A stretch of 64,000 nucleotides of DNA from Ktedonobacter sp. SOSP1-85 (GCF_016587415.1 NZ_BNJI01000001.1:3697501-3761500), one strand, 5' to 3'; numbered from the stretch's first letter, positions 41,003-49,489 are shown. Translations and numbers: made by a program. Notes: generated from the letters alone by a model not told the origin.

Positions 41003-41098
41003 CTTATTCCGAAACCCAACCCCATTCGGGGCACGTGTCACTCGCGTGACTAGCGCTTCGCCCCCATTCGGGGATAAACGCTCAGGGTTTCGGAGAAG
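41003..41098 (-). repeat. Modular palindromic element, copy F (reverse orientation)
   Basis: This 96-base element starts four bases after the rel stop codon. Its ends are CTTATTCCGAAACCCAAC and CGCTCAGGGTTTCGGAGAAG. It contains two CCCCATTCGGGG modules, GTCACTCGCGTGAC and the CTAGCGCTTCG core. Confidence 0.82.
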
Positions 41099-41536
41099 AA
41101 GTAATTCTCTCTCCTGGGGCCAGGAAGAGATGCGCACTTGTTGCTCCTTGCGAACAAACGACGCTGTTCCTTATTGCTGGCACTTTCTCCCTCTGCTGTG
41201 TAAAGATGGGCCTGGTACCAGCCCACAAGTCATAGTTATGTCTCATGTTGGCCAAGGTTAGCTCGTTTTGTGTTATGGTAGGAACAGATGGAAGTGTTGA
41301 TGCGTTGACAGAAGTAGGATGTTTGTGGCGTGGATGGCCTATATTGTAGGTGGCAGCGTCCAACAACCCGGTATACAAAACGTATAGTAAGCAGAGTACA
41401 TATTACCAGGGATGGTTTTCATCAGACTGCTCTCTGATGTCCCCTTTGTAAAAAAGATATGTGTAGCGAAATATAACGCCCATGTCGAGTGTTCTAAGGG
41501 GTGAATGGTAGTAGTCTGGTAAAACGATAGAAGGCA
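41099..41536. other. Intergenic region between the two rel paralogues
   Basis: About 440 bases with no gene. A TTGACA at 41305-41310 has no -10 at proper spacing. I find no terminator apart from element F. Confidence 0.35.
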
Positions 41537-44020
41537 ATGATTCACATAGAGAAACACGTATCACCTCAAGAGAACTTGACCTCACCAGTAGCAGATCTGC
41601 GCCAGCAGATACGCTCCTACATGTCTGCCGATGAGGTAGATATGGTGGAGAAAGCGCTCCAACTGGTGCTAGAGGTCTGTAGTGATGTAGTGGCTGGCGA
41701 GCGCCTGGTGCCTCCGCTAGAATATGCGTTGGGCGTGGCCTCCATTCTTGCTAACATGCATATGGATGCCGCTGGCGTAGCCGCTGGCCTGGTCTTTGAG
41801 GCTATTGATGCAGATCTTGTGACTCTGGAAGAGGTTGAGGACAGAGTGGGCAGCACAACGGCCCGCGTGGTTGGCAGCATGGAGCGCTTCAACATCCTCG
41901 AGCGTAAGAAACAGAGCGTGACGGCAGTGAGCGCAGCTCTCAGCGCGCAGAACCTCCAGACCTCAGCCGCAAAAAAAAGTCATGACGAGCGCGAAGAAGG
42001 TAGCAGCAGTGCCTCAGGTGATGGGAAGAAGCCGCGCGTCCGCGAAGCCATGCGCCGCCAGCAGGCTGAAACGGTCCGTAAAATGTTTGTCGCCATGGCG
42101 GAAGATCCCCGCGTCGTCTCGCTAAAGCTAGCATACAGGCTCTTTGTGATGCGCCATATGTGCCACCCAGAGTATCAAGGTGATCGGCAGGAGATGCTGG
42201 CGACAGCCGAGGAGACGCGCGAGATTTACGCGCCGCTGGCAGGTCGCCTGGGGATGTCGCGCGTGGAGGGCGAGCTAGAAGACCTGGCCTTCCAGATTCT
42301 GGAGCCTGATAAGTTTCAGTGGGTGAAGGGAATCGTTGAGTCCGAGCGTAAGCAGTGGCGCTCCTATGTAGAGAGCGTCTGCGAGATGCTGCGTCAGGAA
42401 ATGGCGTCCATTGGCGTCAACGCGGTGGTCTCAGGGCGGGTGAAGCGCTACTACAGTTTCTATCGCAAACTTGAGCGTAGCACAGGCGAGGCCGGGGGCG
42501 ACTTTGAAATGTTAAAAGCAGCCGCCGATGTCACGCAGATTCATGACCTGATCGCCTTTCGTATCCTGGTCGACACCGACAATGAGTGTTATATCGCTCT
42601 GGGTCATGTACACAGCCTGTGGAAGCCCAAAGAGGGGCGTATTAAAGACTTTATCGCCAATCCCAAGCCCAACGGCTATCGCGCCCTGCATACCACCGTC
42701 TTCTGCCTGGATGATCAACTGGTGGAGATCCAGATCCGTACCCATGCCATGCATGAGATGGCCGAGTATGGTGTTGCCATGCACTGGCACTATAAAGACA
42801 TTGGCGATAATGCCTCCTCAACTGCTAAGGAGCTCTTGACCTGGATTCACCAGCTGGCGGAGTGGCAACACGAGATCAAAGCCGCCAACGCCACCGATTC
42901 CGAGTTTGTCGAGGCAGTCAAGGATGACCTGTTCGAGGAACAGATTTTTATATTCACGCCCAGGGGCGAGGTCAAGGATTTGCCGGTTGGCTCGACCCCG
43001 CTGGACTTTGCCTACCGCATTCACACCAAGATTGGCGATAGCTGCGCGGGCGCAAGGGTTATTTCTCACGTTGAAGGACACGACGGAGATCGCCTGGTCA
43101 CACGCATGGTTCCGCTTGATTATGAACTCAAAAGTGGCGAGATCGTCGATATCGTGACCAACCGGTCCGCGCATCCCACACGCGACTGGCTGAACATCGC
43201 GCGAACGGCGGCTGCACGCAACAAGATTCGCCGCTACCTCAAGATCCACGAACGCGACATCAACATTCAGATTGGCAGTGAACGCCTGGACCGGGTTCTC
43301 AAGTCCATTGCTGGCCTGAGAGGCATGGAGGCCATTACTGACGAAGTGGAGAACTGGCTCTGTCAAGAGCTCCATATGGACACGTTTGAGGATATCCTCT
43401 CGGCGATTGGCGCTGACGATATGCGGCCACATGGGGTCGCGGTCAAGGCGCATGATTACTTCCAGCAACGCGAGGGGAAAGAGAGCCGGGATGAGCGCGG
43501 TGAAACAGGCGAGCTGGCGCTGCCGACCACCAGTCGTCAGCCAGCGGTGAACCTACAAGTCGCGGGCGTGGATGGCCTGCTGACGCGACTGGCTAACTGC
43601 TGTTGCCCTCTGCCTGGGGACGAGATCGTTGGTTTTATCAGTCGGGGCAAGGGCGTCATTGTGCATCGCTCGGATTGCCCAAACGCCATGCGTTTGCATG
43701 AGCGGAGCGGTGAGCGCTTTATTACGGTGACCTGGCAGGGGATGAGCCAGCCGCGCTATCACGTTCCCATTATCATTTTTGCGCGCGACCGTGCCGGACT
43801 TATTCGGGATATAGCGACGATTATCTCCGAGTATGGTCTGAACTTGCTCTCAATTGGCACAAACGCCAACAATCGTGAGCGTATCGTGATTACAGCAACC
43901 CTGGAGATTAATGACCTGGAAATCATGCCACGTCTCTTTAAGCGTCTGGAAAAGGTCAAGGATATTCTCCAGGTGGAGCGTGATATGGGGCGTAGAAGAG
44001 TCACGGACGCCCAGGCATAA
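41537..44020 (+). CDS. RSH paralogue 2 with degenerate hydrolase domain (RelA-like)
   Basis: This second long RSH protein (827 residues) has the same order: HD-like, synthetase, TGS, zinc-finger and ACT. The hydrolase site is lost. QHPLEVA of paralogue 1 is VPPLEYA here, LLHDVVEDT is LVFEAIDAD (His to Phe87, Asp to Glu88), and LADRIHNMRTL is LAYRLFVMRHM. The synthetase site is intact (EGRIKDFIANPKPNGYRALH, EIQIRTHAMHEMAEYG) and keeps the RxKD form. TGS (FTPRGEVKDLPVGSTPLDFAY) and CCCPLPGDEIVGF are conserved. It is therefore probably a synthetase-only enzyme whose product paralogue 1 must remove. It evidently arose by tandem duplication. AAGG lies before the ATG. Confidence 0.94.
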   Translation: MIHIEKHVSPQENLTSPVADLRQQIRSYMSADEVDMVEKALQLVLEVCSDVVAGERLVPPLEYALGVASILANMHMDAAGVAAGLVFEAIDADLVTLEEVEDRVGSTTARVVGSMERFNILERKKQSVTAVSAALSAQNLQTSAAKKSHDEREEGSSSASGDGKKPRVREAMRRQQAETVRKMFVAMAEDPRVVSLKLAYRLFVMRHMCHPEYQGDRQEMLATAEETREIYAPLAGRLGMSRVEGELEDLAFQILEPDKFQWVKGIVESERKQWRSYVESVCEMLRQEMASIGVNAVVSGRVKRYYSFYRKLERSTGEAGGDFEMLKAAADVTQIHDLIAFRILVDTDNECYIALGHVHSLWKPKEGRIKDFIANPKPNGYRALHTTVFCLDDQLVEIQIRTHAMHEMAEYGVAMHWHYKDIGDNASSTAKELLTWIHQLAEWQHEIKAANATDSEFVEAVKDDLFEEQIFIFTPRGEVKDLPVGSTPLDFAYRIHTKIGDSCAGARVISHVEGHDGDRLVTRMVPLDYELKSGEIVDIVTNRSAHPTRDWLNIARTAAARNKIRRYLKIHERDINIQIGSERLDRVLKSIAGLRGMEAITDEVENWLCQELHMDTFEDILSAIGADDMRPHGVAVKAHDYFQQREGKESRDERGETGELALPTTSRQPAVNLQVAGVDGLLTRLANCCCPLPGDEIVGFISRGKGVIVHRSDCPNAMRLHERSGERFITVTWQGMSQPRYHVPIIIFARDRAGLIRDIATIISEYGLNLLSIGTNANNRERIVITATLEINDLEIMPRLFKRLEKVKDILQVERDMGRRRVTDAQA

Positions 44021-44162
44021 TCAGGCAAGAGAAGAGAAAAAGCAGGTCCCTGGTGTTAGTTACCTCTGGATTGAACAATGAAGCTTGGTTTTGGTAGAAG
44101 GAATGTATGGAGGGTACACCAGGAACCTGTATATATTATATGCAAAAGACCCGAATCTGTAT

Positions 44163-44270
44163 ATTGTTAGATATGACTATCTTTTGGCCTTGTGCGCGAA
44201 CTCAATAAATTAGAGACATTGTTAGATATGGCTATCTTTTACCCTTTGGTGTGAACTCAGTAATTAGAGG
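44163..44270. repeat. Tandem ~55-base direct repeat
   Basis: Two adjacent imperfect copies start at 44163 and 44218, sharing ATTGTTAGATATG, CTATCTTTT, GAACTCA and TTAGAG blocks in the same order. It lies between rel paralogue 2 and the sigma factor gene. No coding role is seen. Confidence 0.7.
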
Positions 44271-44337
44271 CAGAAAATGCATATGTTCTCGGCAAGAGCG
44301 GTAAAAATGCGTATGGATGTGTAGAAAACATAGGAAG

Positions 44338-44393
44338 TCCCCACAGGAGGAGAGGTCAGGTAAGACTCACACTCCCCTCTTGTGGGGATTTTC
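44338..44393 (+). terminator. Terminator after rel paralogue 2
   Basis: TCCCCACA (44338-44345) pairs with TGTGGGGA (44381-44388). Inner GGAGG/CCTCT-like pairing extends the stem, and TTTTCTT follows. It is probably also usable from the opposite side for the sigma gene. Confidence 0.7.
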
Positions 44394-44426
44394 TTGCATC
44401 TGTATCACTTTGCTCAAGCGGCGGTA

Positions 44427-45680
44427 CTAACCGCGTAAGCGCTCCAGGACAGGTGGCTGGCGAAGTTTAGCAAGTGCTCCCGCCTCAATCTGGCGTACGC
44501 GCTCGCGGGTAATACCCAACTCGCGGCCGACCTGCTCAAGAGGATGTGCCTGCCCATTGCCCAGGCCAAAGCGGAGCTGGAGTACCAGCTGTTCGCGGGG
44601 GGTCAGCACGGATTCGAGCACGCGCTGCACCTCGTCCTTCAGGGTCTGGGTGGTGGCTAAATCCTCGGGAGAGGCTGATTCTGTATCTGGAAGGACATCA
44701 CCTAGCTCCTGGTCGTCATCTTCGCCTACGGGAAGCTCAAGAGAGACTGGTGCACCGGGAGCAGCTTGCAGCTCAATCATGCGTACCGGATCCAGCCCAG
44801 TAGCCTCGGCCAGCTCTTGCTCACTTGGCTCACGACCCAGTTCCTGAAGCAGGCGCTGGCGTTCACGGCGAATGCGGTTAAGCGCGGTATTGACATAAAC
44901 CGGGAGGCGAATCGTGCGCCCTTTATCGGCAACGGCGCGGCTGATGGCCTGGCGAATCCACCATGTTGCATGAGTGGAGAAGCGGTGCCCACGGCGCCAA
45001 TCATAGCGCTGTACTGCACGAATCAGACCAATGTTGCCTTCCTGAATCAGGTCTAGCAGGGTGAGGCCACGACCAACATAGCGTTTAGCGATGCTCACCA
45101 CGAGGCGCAGGTTGGCCAGGATAAACTGCTTCATGGCATCGCGGTCGCCGCTCTCGATACGCTGAGCCAGCTCAATCTCACGCTCGTGCGTAATCATAGG
45201 GACGCGACCAATTTCACGCAGATATGTCATGACAGCATCGGACTCGCCTGCGTCTGCGCCATTGGCCGCATTCTCTTCCTGATCCTCAGAGCGCCGACGG
45301 CGTGGAGTTGCACCACGGCGTACAGCGGGCTGAGAAGCTGCTGGTGCCATAGGAGGAAGCGTGAGAAGCGAATCGTCGACGTCCTCATGATGGTCTTCTT
45401 CGTCACTTTCAGTGTCGTGAAGATCCTCTGTGAGGGTCGATTCATCTTCTAATTCGAGAGAAGCGGCGTCGGAGAGGTCGTGATCCAGATCAAGCTGATC
45501 ATCATCTAACTCTGTCTCGTCGTGTGCGTCCTCTCTGCCAACTTCCACTGTTGTATATGGGAGATTCTTTGCAAGCAACTGCTCGACCATCGTGCCGTAC
45601 GGCTGCTTATCCGAATCAGGTTTCTTACGAGTTGTATTACCAAGCGTATTTCCCGTCATGGCACGCTTTACGTCTATCAT
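44427..45680 (-). CDS. rpoD: Sigma-70 family RNA polymerase sigma factor (RpoD/SigA-like)
   Basis: This is a primary-type sigma factor of 417 residues. The N-terminal ~150 residues are non-conserved, strongly acidic in part (DDDQLDLDHDL, DTESDEEDHHEDVDD). Regions 1.2-2 follow (VMTYLREIGRVPMI, ANLRLVVSIAKRYVGRGL, LLDLIQEGNIGLIRAVQRYD, FSTHATWWIRQAISRA). Region 3 and region 4 follow (LTPREQLVLQLRFGLG, LEQVGRELGITRERVRQIEAG). The usual TYATWW of region 2.4 reads THATWW here. The ATG has GGAGGG seven bases upstream. Group 1 versus group 2 status cannot be decided from one window. A dyad within a weak promoter lies upstream. Confidence 0.92.
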   Translation of the reverse strand: MIDVKRAMTGNTLGNTTRKKPDSDKQPYGTMVEQLLAKNLPYTTVEVGREDAHDETELDDDQLDLDHDLSDAASLELEDESTLTEDLHDTESDEEDHHEDVDDSLLTLPPMAPAASQPAVRRGATPRRRRSEDQEENAANGADAGESDAVMTYLREIGRVPMITHEREIELAQRIESGDRDAMKQFILANLRLVVSIAKRYVGRGLTLLDLIQEGNIGLIRAVQRYDWRRGHRFSTHATWWIRQAISRAVADKGRTIRLPVYVNTALNRIRRERQRLLQELGREPSEQELAEATGLDPVRMIELQAAPGAPVSLELPVGEDDDQELGDVLPDTESASPEDLATTQTLKDEVQRVLESVLTPREQLVLQLRFGLGNGQAHPLEQVGRELGITRERVRQIEAGALAKLRQPPVLERLRG

Positions 45681-45811
45681 TGTGCGCCCTCCATGAAAAA
45701 ATGGTATATCCTAAGCAGCAAGATATATTTCATCGGTCTGGTCCTACACTCAGGAAAGCGAGCCTTCATCGGACCAAGGAGTCCGTGCGCCGAGTGGGAG
45801 GAATTCAATGA

Positions 45812-45840
45812 TGTGTACCCTATCTACTAGATAGCAACAA
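45812..45840 (-). promoter_or_regulatory. Weak promoter with a perfect dyad in the spacer, upstream of rpoD
   Basis: On the minus strand, TTGTTG (45840-45835) and TACACA (45817-45812) are separated by 17 bases. CTATCTACTAGATAG (45820-45834), a perfect 7-bp dyad, fills the spacer. The hexamers are poor matches. Confidence 0.3.
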
Positions 45841-45889
45841 AGCCAGGTCGGAAATTATTCCTAATCCAATTATAACCTATGGCCCCCTT

Positions 45890-46696
45890 TCATTCTAGTC
45901 CTTCTGACTCATTTTTTCGCCAAAGGCTGGCAAAAATGTACAAACTCGTATAAAATTTGTCTTTTTTATGTATACGTTTGACACATACAGAAGGTGCCAA
46001 TCCGCTGCCATCTGGCCCACCAGCTTCTAGCGTGAGAAAGGCTTGCGGTTGTTCGCGACGGACAAGGGAGAACGCTGGCAGGAGATCATAGCGACGTAAT
46101 AATTTAAAGGCGATATAGATGCCCAGCGCGCCGCAGAGAAGCACGGTAACGAGCAGGGAGAAGGTGCTGAGTAGATCCGCCACGTGTTGCCAGTTAGAGC
46201 CGAAGAAAAAGCCCAGAGGGATGGCTATTAGCGCACTGATGATATTGCCGAGCAGGTCGGGCCAGAAGAAGCGTGCGTAGGGATAAAGCTCTAGCCCGGC
46301 AAGCAGGTTGATCGAGCCACCCAGTCCAGAGAGCAGGAAGCGGGTAATAAAGATTGCCCACCCACCGTGGCGCTGGAAATAGCGATGCGAACGCTCAAAG
46401 GTCTGTTGTGGAAGAATGCGATTGTGTGGATGGCGTTTGATCCAGCCTGAGAGGTAGACTCCACCTCGCCTACCTAGCCAGTAGCCCACAGTGTCACCGC
46501 AGGTAGCCGCGCTGATAACAATGAAGATGAGAGCGAAAACATTGAAGCGTCCCAGGGCCGCGAAGGCACCAGCCGACGTGACGACTAAGCCAACAGGGAG
46601 TGGAAGACCTGCCGCTGCCAGAAAGATAAAAAACCACAGAGCGGGATACCCGAACTGGTGCAGCAAGAGTAGAAGCGGGGGAAGGAGCGTTTGCAA
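45890..46696 (-). CDS. DedA-like (SNARE-associated) membrane protein
   Basis: This is a 268-residue polytopic protein of the DedA/VTT type, a family linked to lipid scrambling and proton-dependent transport. Segments include the N-terminal reentrant loop region (AAGLPLPVGLVVTSAGAFAA), GDTVGYWLGRRGG, FQRHGGWAIFITRFLLSG and several hydrophobic helices. It is divergent: the acidic residue and Pro-Ser-Glu of the classical loop are missing, and the RxxPxxR motif is reduced to ITRFLLSGLGGS. The C-terminal ~60 residues are extra and soluble. The start is a TTG at 46696 with AAGGGA nine bases upstream; no ATG is available in frame. Confidence 0.82.
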   Translation of the reverse strand: MQTLLPPLLLLLHQFGYPALWFFIFLAAAGLPLPVGLVVTSAGAFAALGRFNVFALIFIVISAATCGDTVGYWLGRRGGVYLSGWIKRHPHNRILPQQTFERSHRYFQRHGGWAIFITRFLLSGLGGSINLLAGLELYPYARFFWPDLLGNIISALIAIPLGFFFGSNWQHVADLLSTFSLLVTVLLCGALGIYIAFKLLRRYDLLPAFSLVRREQPQAFLTLEAGGPDGSGLAPSVCVKRIHKKDKFYTSLYIFASLWRKNESEGLE

Positions 46697-47012
46697 AGTG
46701 AGTGTCCCTTCTGCTTTGAAACTGGATGAGCCAGCTCATGATGTGTCCAACTCTGGGCTGTGCTTGCCGCTCTGGCACATGCGAGTCAGCGTATAGACGA
46801 TGATGTTATATATAACGGAGAGATTGCCAGCGTCGAGACACCGCAGGCGCCCGGGGCAATCTCTTCCATAGACATCAATGTGCGTTTGTGTATATCTAAC
46901 AATACGTCACTTTCAACATGCGTCTCACACTTCTACCACATACCTAATTGTAAAGCATTGCTGCTAAATAGAAAAGGTATTATTTGCCCTGGCTCGCCAA
47001 CCCACTTTCGAG
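46697..47012. other. Divergent intergenic region with palindromes
   Basis: No gene is seen. GTTATATATAAC (46805-46816) is a perfect 12-base palindrome. AGAGATTGCC (46819-46828) pairs with GGCAATCTCT (46855-46864) around a loop holding CCGCAGGCGC, which looks like a decayed copy of the tag found in the long-palindrome elements. Confidence 0.45.
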
Positions 47013-47087
47013 AAAGATGTGTCTGGTGGTGGGCTGGCTCTGACAGCCCACCACCAGACACATCTTTCCCCCGAGCGCCGCAGGCGC
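47013..47087. repeat. Long palindrome (24-bp arms) plus GCGCC-GCA-GGCGC tag
   Basis: Arms 47013-47036 and 47044-47067 pair perfectly (7-base loop). The tag lies at 47075-47087 and ends ten bases before the -35 of the dut promoter. The element lies between divergent genes. Confidence 0.83.
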
Positions 47088-47097
47088 GAATACTCTC

Positions 47098-47126
47098 TTG
47101 ACGAGCAAAGAGCTATTCTCTAGAAT
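47098..47126 (+). promoter_or_regulatory. Strong promoter that makes dut leaderless
   Basis: TTGACG (47098-47103), a 17-base spacer and TAGAAT (47121-47126) place the transcription start at 47133-47134, at the A of the dut ATG. Confidence 0.8.
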
Positions 47127-47133
47127 ATTGCCT

Positions 47134-47586
47134 ATGAATATAACCACTAATCAATTGATGGCAGTCGCTATCAAGCGTGTAGATACTACTTTGCCCCTGC
47201 CAGGCTACGCCACGGCGGGGTCAGTCGGCTTTGACCTGGTTTGTCGCGAGACGGTGACCATTGGTCCGCGTGAACTGGGGCGTGTGCCGGGAAATGTTAT
47301 CGTGCAGACCCCTCCTGGGTATATGCTGATGCTCACGATGCGTAGCAGCACCGCCAAGCGTAAGGGGTTACTCATGCCCAACGGTGTGGGCGTTATCGAC
47401 CAGGATTACTCTGGCGAGGGCGATGAACTGCTGATCTCAGTCTATAATTTTCGGGATGAAGCAGTCACGGTAGAGCGTGGCGAACGGATCGCCCAGGGCA
47501 TTTTTGTACCTGTGGCCCAGGTCGCCTGGAACGAAGTCGCTGAGATGGGAGAGACGCGCGGCGGCTTCGGGAGTACCGGGCATTAG
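47134..47586 (+). CDS. dut: dUTP diphosphatase (dUTPase)
   Basis: The enzyme hydrolyses dUTP to dUMP and PPi, keeping uracil out of DNA and feeding dTMP synthesis. The 150-residue trimeric-type dUTPase has motif 1 AGSVGFDL, motif 2 RSSTAKRKGL, motif 3 GVIDQDYSGEGDEL, motif 4 RGERIAQGIF and the C-terminal motif 5 RGGFGSTG. The promoter -35/-10 (47098-47126) lies directly before the ATG at 47134, so that ATG is the first usable codon. A longer frame from the TTG at 47098 would start inside the -35 and is rejected. No ribosome binding site is present, consistent with leaderless translation. Confidence 0.93.
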   Translation: MNITTNQLMAVAIKRVDTTLPLPGYATAGSVGFDLVCRETVTIGPRELGRVPGNVIVQTPPGYMLMLTMRSSTAKRKGLLMPNGVGVIDQDYSGEGDELLISVYNFRDEAVTVERGERIAQGIFVPVAQVAWNEVAEMGETRGGFGSTGH

Positions 47587-47683
47587 GCTGTATGCCTGGT
47601 AATTATGACTCAACTATGCTACGATATCCACATATGTTGACGGGCGCTCTCTAGTTTGAGTTTGGATCGAGGCACAGTAAGCT

Positions 47684-48022
47684 ATGCCACTGCAAAACTA
47701 TTACGCCATTCTGGGCCTTCCGCGTGATGCCACACCGGAACAGATTAAAAAAGTCTATCGCAGATTGGTGCGGCAGCATCATCCCGATATCAATAAGGGC
47801 ATCTCCGATGCACGTATCAAGGTGCTCAATGAAGCGTATAGTATTTTGAGCGATCCCCAGCAGCGTGCACTCTATGACATCCAATTGCTGGAAGAGATAC
47901 GGAACCTGCGCATACTGGAAGCTGTGCATGAGCATTATATGAAGCGCACGCAAAAGATGACCTGGTCGCAGGGCGTCGTAGGCTTTATGCGCGAGCTGAA
48001 GAAAGAGATGCATCGCTCGTAG
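47684..48022 (+). CDS. J-domain protein (DnaJ-like, J domain only)
   Basis: This is a 112-residue co-chaperone-like protein. The J domain occupies residues 4-67: NYYAILGLPRDATPEQIKK, YRRLVRQHHPDINKG with the HPD motif at 33-35, and NEAYSILSDPQQRALYD. The remaining ~45 residues are charged and helical, with no Gly/Phe or zinc domain, so it is a class C J-protein that would stimulate a DnaK ATPase for a particular client. The ATG has GAGG about 12 bases upstream. It lies 97 bases after dut. A 33-bp terminator stem follows the stop codon. Confidence 0.9.
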   Translation: MPLQNYYAILGLPRDATPEQIKKVYRRLVRQHHPDINKGISDARIKVLNEAYSILSDPQQRALYDIQLLEEIRNLRILEAVHEHYMKRTQKMTWSQGVVGFMRELKKEMHRS

Positions 48023-48028
48023 TATAGG

Positions 48029-48100
48029 CCGATATACACAAAGCGGACCGGATGGTCGAGGATTTGCCCTCGACCATCCGGTCCGCTTTGTGTATATCGG
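48029..48100. terminator. Bidirectional stem (33 bp) between the J-protein and aminopeptidase genes
   Basis: Arms 48029-48061 and 48068-48100 pair perfectly (loop ATTTGC). It begins six bases after one stop codon (48022) and ends one base before the other (48102). Confidence 0.85.
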
Positions 48101-48101
48101 A

Positions 48102-49403
48102 TTAGCGCCCGCTCATGAGGGCTTCGATCTCCTCAACGCTCTTGGGTGCGCTCCCCGTGGTGACCTCGCAGCCCTCCTGGGTGACGACGACATTATCCTC
48201 AATGCGTACGCCAATGCCGCGATAGCGTGGGTCGACGTTCTCCGCGTCTTCGGCGATGTAAATGCCTGGCTCAATCGTGAAGACCATGCCGGGAGCCAGC
48301 TCGGCGCCGCGCCCTTTCTCAGTCACCCGATAGGGACCACGGTCATGCACATCCAGGCCCAGCCAGTGGCAGGTTCCATGCATGTAGAACTGGCGATAGG
48401 TTTTCTCCTCGATATTCTGGTGCACATCTCCCTTGAGGATGCCAAGCGCGACCAGCCCGGAGGTCAGGATCTCTATCGCCGTATTATGAATGTCGGCCAG
48501 GTCCGCTCCCGGTTTGGTGGCGGCGATACAGGCCTCCTCGGCCTCCAGTACTATCTCATAAATGGCGCGCTGCTCAGGCGTGAAGCGTCCATTGATAGGA
48601 TAGGTGCGCGTAATATCGGCACTATAATACTGGTATTCAGCTGCCGAATCGATCAGGAGCAGCTCCCCATCCTGCATATGCCGGTTATTCTGGTCGTAAT
48701 GCAGAATGGTCGCGTTAGGACCAGAGCCGACGATAGGGGAGTACCCATGACGGGCCGCGCCCTGCTTGAGATAGCCATGGTCGAGGACGGCCTGGATCTC
48801 ATACTCATACATGCCGGGTTTGAGGGTTTTGAGGACATCGCGATAGGCGGCGCCGCTGATCTGGGCGGCTTTGCGCATAACTTCTAGTTCCTCGGCATCT
48901 TTGATGACGCGCATCTCATTGAGAATGGAACCTGGATCGACGATCTGGCGTGGACCACCACTCATCGCCCGACGGAAGCGATTGATAAACGCGATCATCT
49001 GCTCATCGAAGGCATGCTCTGTGCCGCTGTTGTAGTAGAGCGTCTGGCAGCCCTTCAGATACTCAGGCAATTTCTCGGCGAGCTGGTCGAGGGTGTAGGC
49101 CGCATCCGCGCCATAGGTTTCCTGTGCGCCTTCTACTCCTGCGCGCTTCCCCGTCCAGACCTCCATCTGTGGATCGCGTGGGCGGACAAAGAGAATGAAA
49201 TGGTGCTCGGGATGCTCTGGCGCGAGCACACAGATCGTTTCTGGCTCGGTAAAGCCCGTGAGGTAGTAGAAATCACTATCCTGGCGGTAGCTGATCTCGA
49301 TATTGTGTCCGCCGCTACGGAGAAATTCGGGTGCGCTATGAAAGATAGCGACTCCACCCTGCATTTTGTCCATAAATGCCTGGCGCCTGCTAGCGTATGA
49401 CAT
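48102..49403 (-). CDS. pepP: Xaa-Pro aminopeptidase (M24B family)
   Basis: This is a 433-residue metallopeptidase that removes N-terminal residues preceding proline. The AMP_N domain (about 1-140) has FHSAPEFLRSGGHNIEISYR and DSDFYYLTGFTEPE. The pita-bread catalytic domain has the five metal ligands in order: Asp in LLIDSAAE, Asp in SADITRTYP, His in HGTCHWLGLDVHD, Glu in FTIEPGIYI and Glu in GVRIEDNVVVT. The ATG at 49403 has GGAGG seven bases upstream; the frame extends to 49490 without a start signal. It follows map by 86 bases in the same direction, so two related M24 peptidases form an operon. Confidence 0.93.
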   Translation of the reverse strand: MSYASRRQAFMDKMQGGVAIFHSAPEFLRSGGHNIEISYRQDSDFYYLTGFTEPETICVLAPEHPEHHFILFVRPRDPQMEVWTGKRAGVEGAQETYGADAAYTLDQLAEKLPEYLKGCQTLYYNSGTEHAFDEQMIAFINRFRRAMSGGPRQIVDPGSILNEMRVIKDAEELEVMRKAAQISGAAYRDVLKTLKPGMYEYEIQAVLDHGYLKQGAARHGYSPIVGSGPNATILHYDQNNRHMQDGELLLIDSAAEYQYYSADITRTYPINGRFTPEQRAIYEIVLEAEEACIAATKPGADLADIHNTAIEILTSGLVALGILKGDVHQNIEEKTYRQFYMHGTCHWLGLDVHDRGPYRVTEKGRGAELAPGMVFTIEPGIYIAEDAENVDPRYRGIGVRIEDNVVVTQEGCEVTTGSAPKSVEEIEALMSGR

Positions 49404-49489
49404 GAGAGAACCTCCATCCTGATGAAATAAGCGCAACCTCAAAGGGGTTGTATCTACGATAAGTATATATGTATCGCGGTGAATGGTCA

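Noticed and set aside
47098..47133. Upstream TTG start for dut
   Set aside because: The TTG is the first three bases of the -35 hexamer, so it would not be transcribed.
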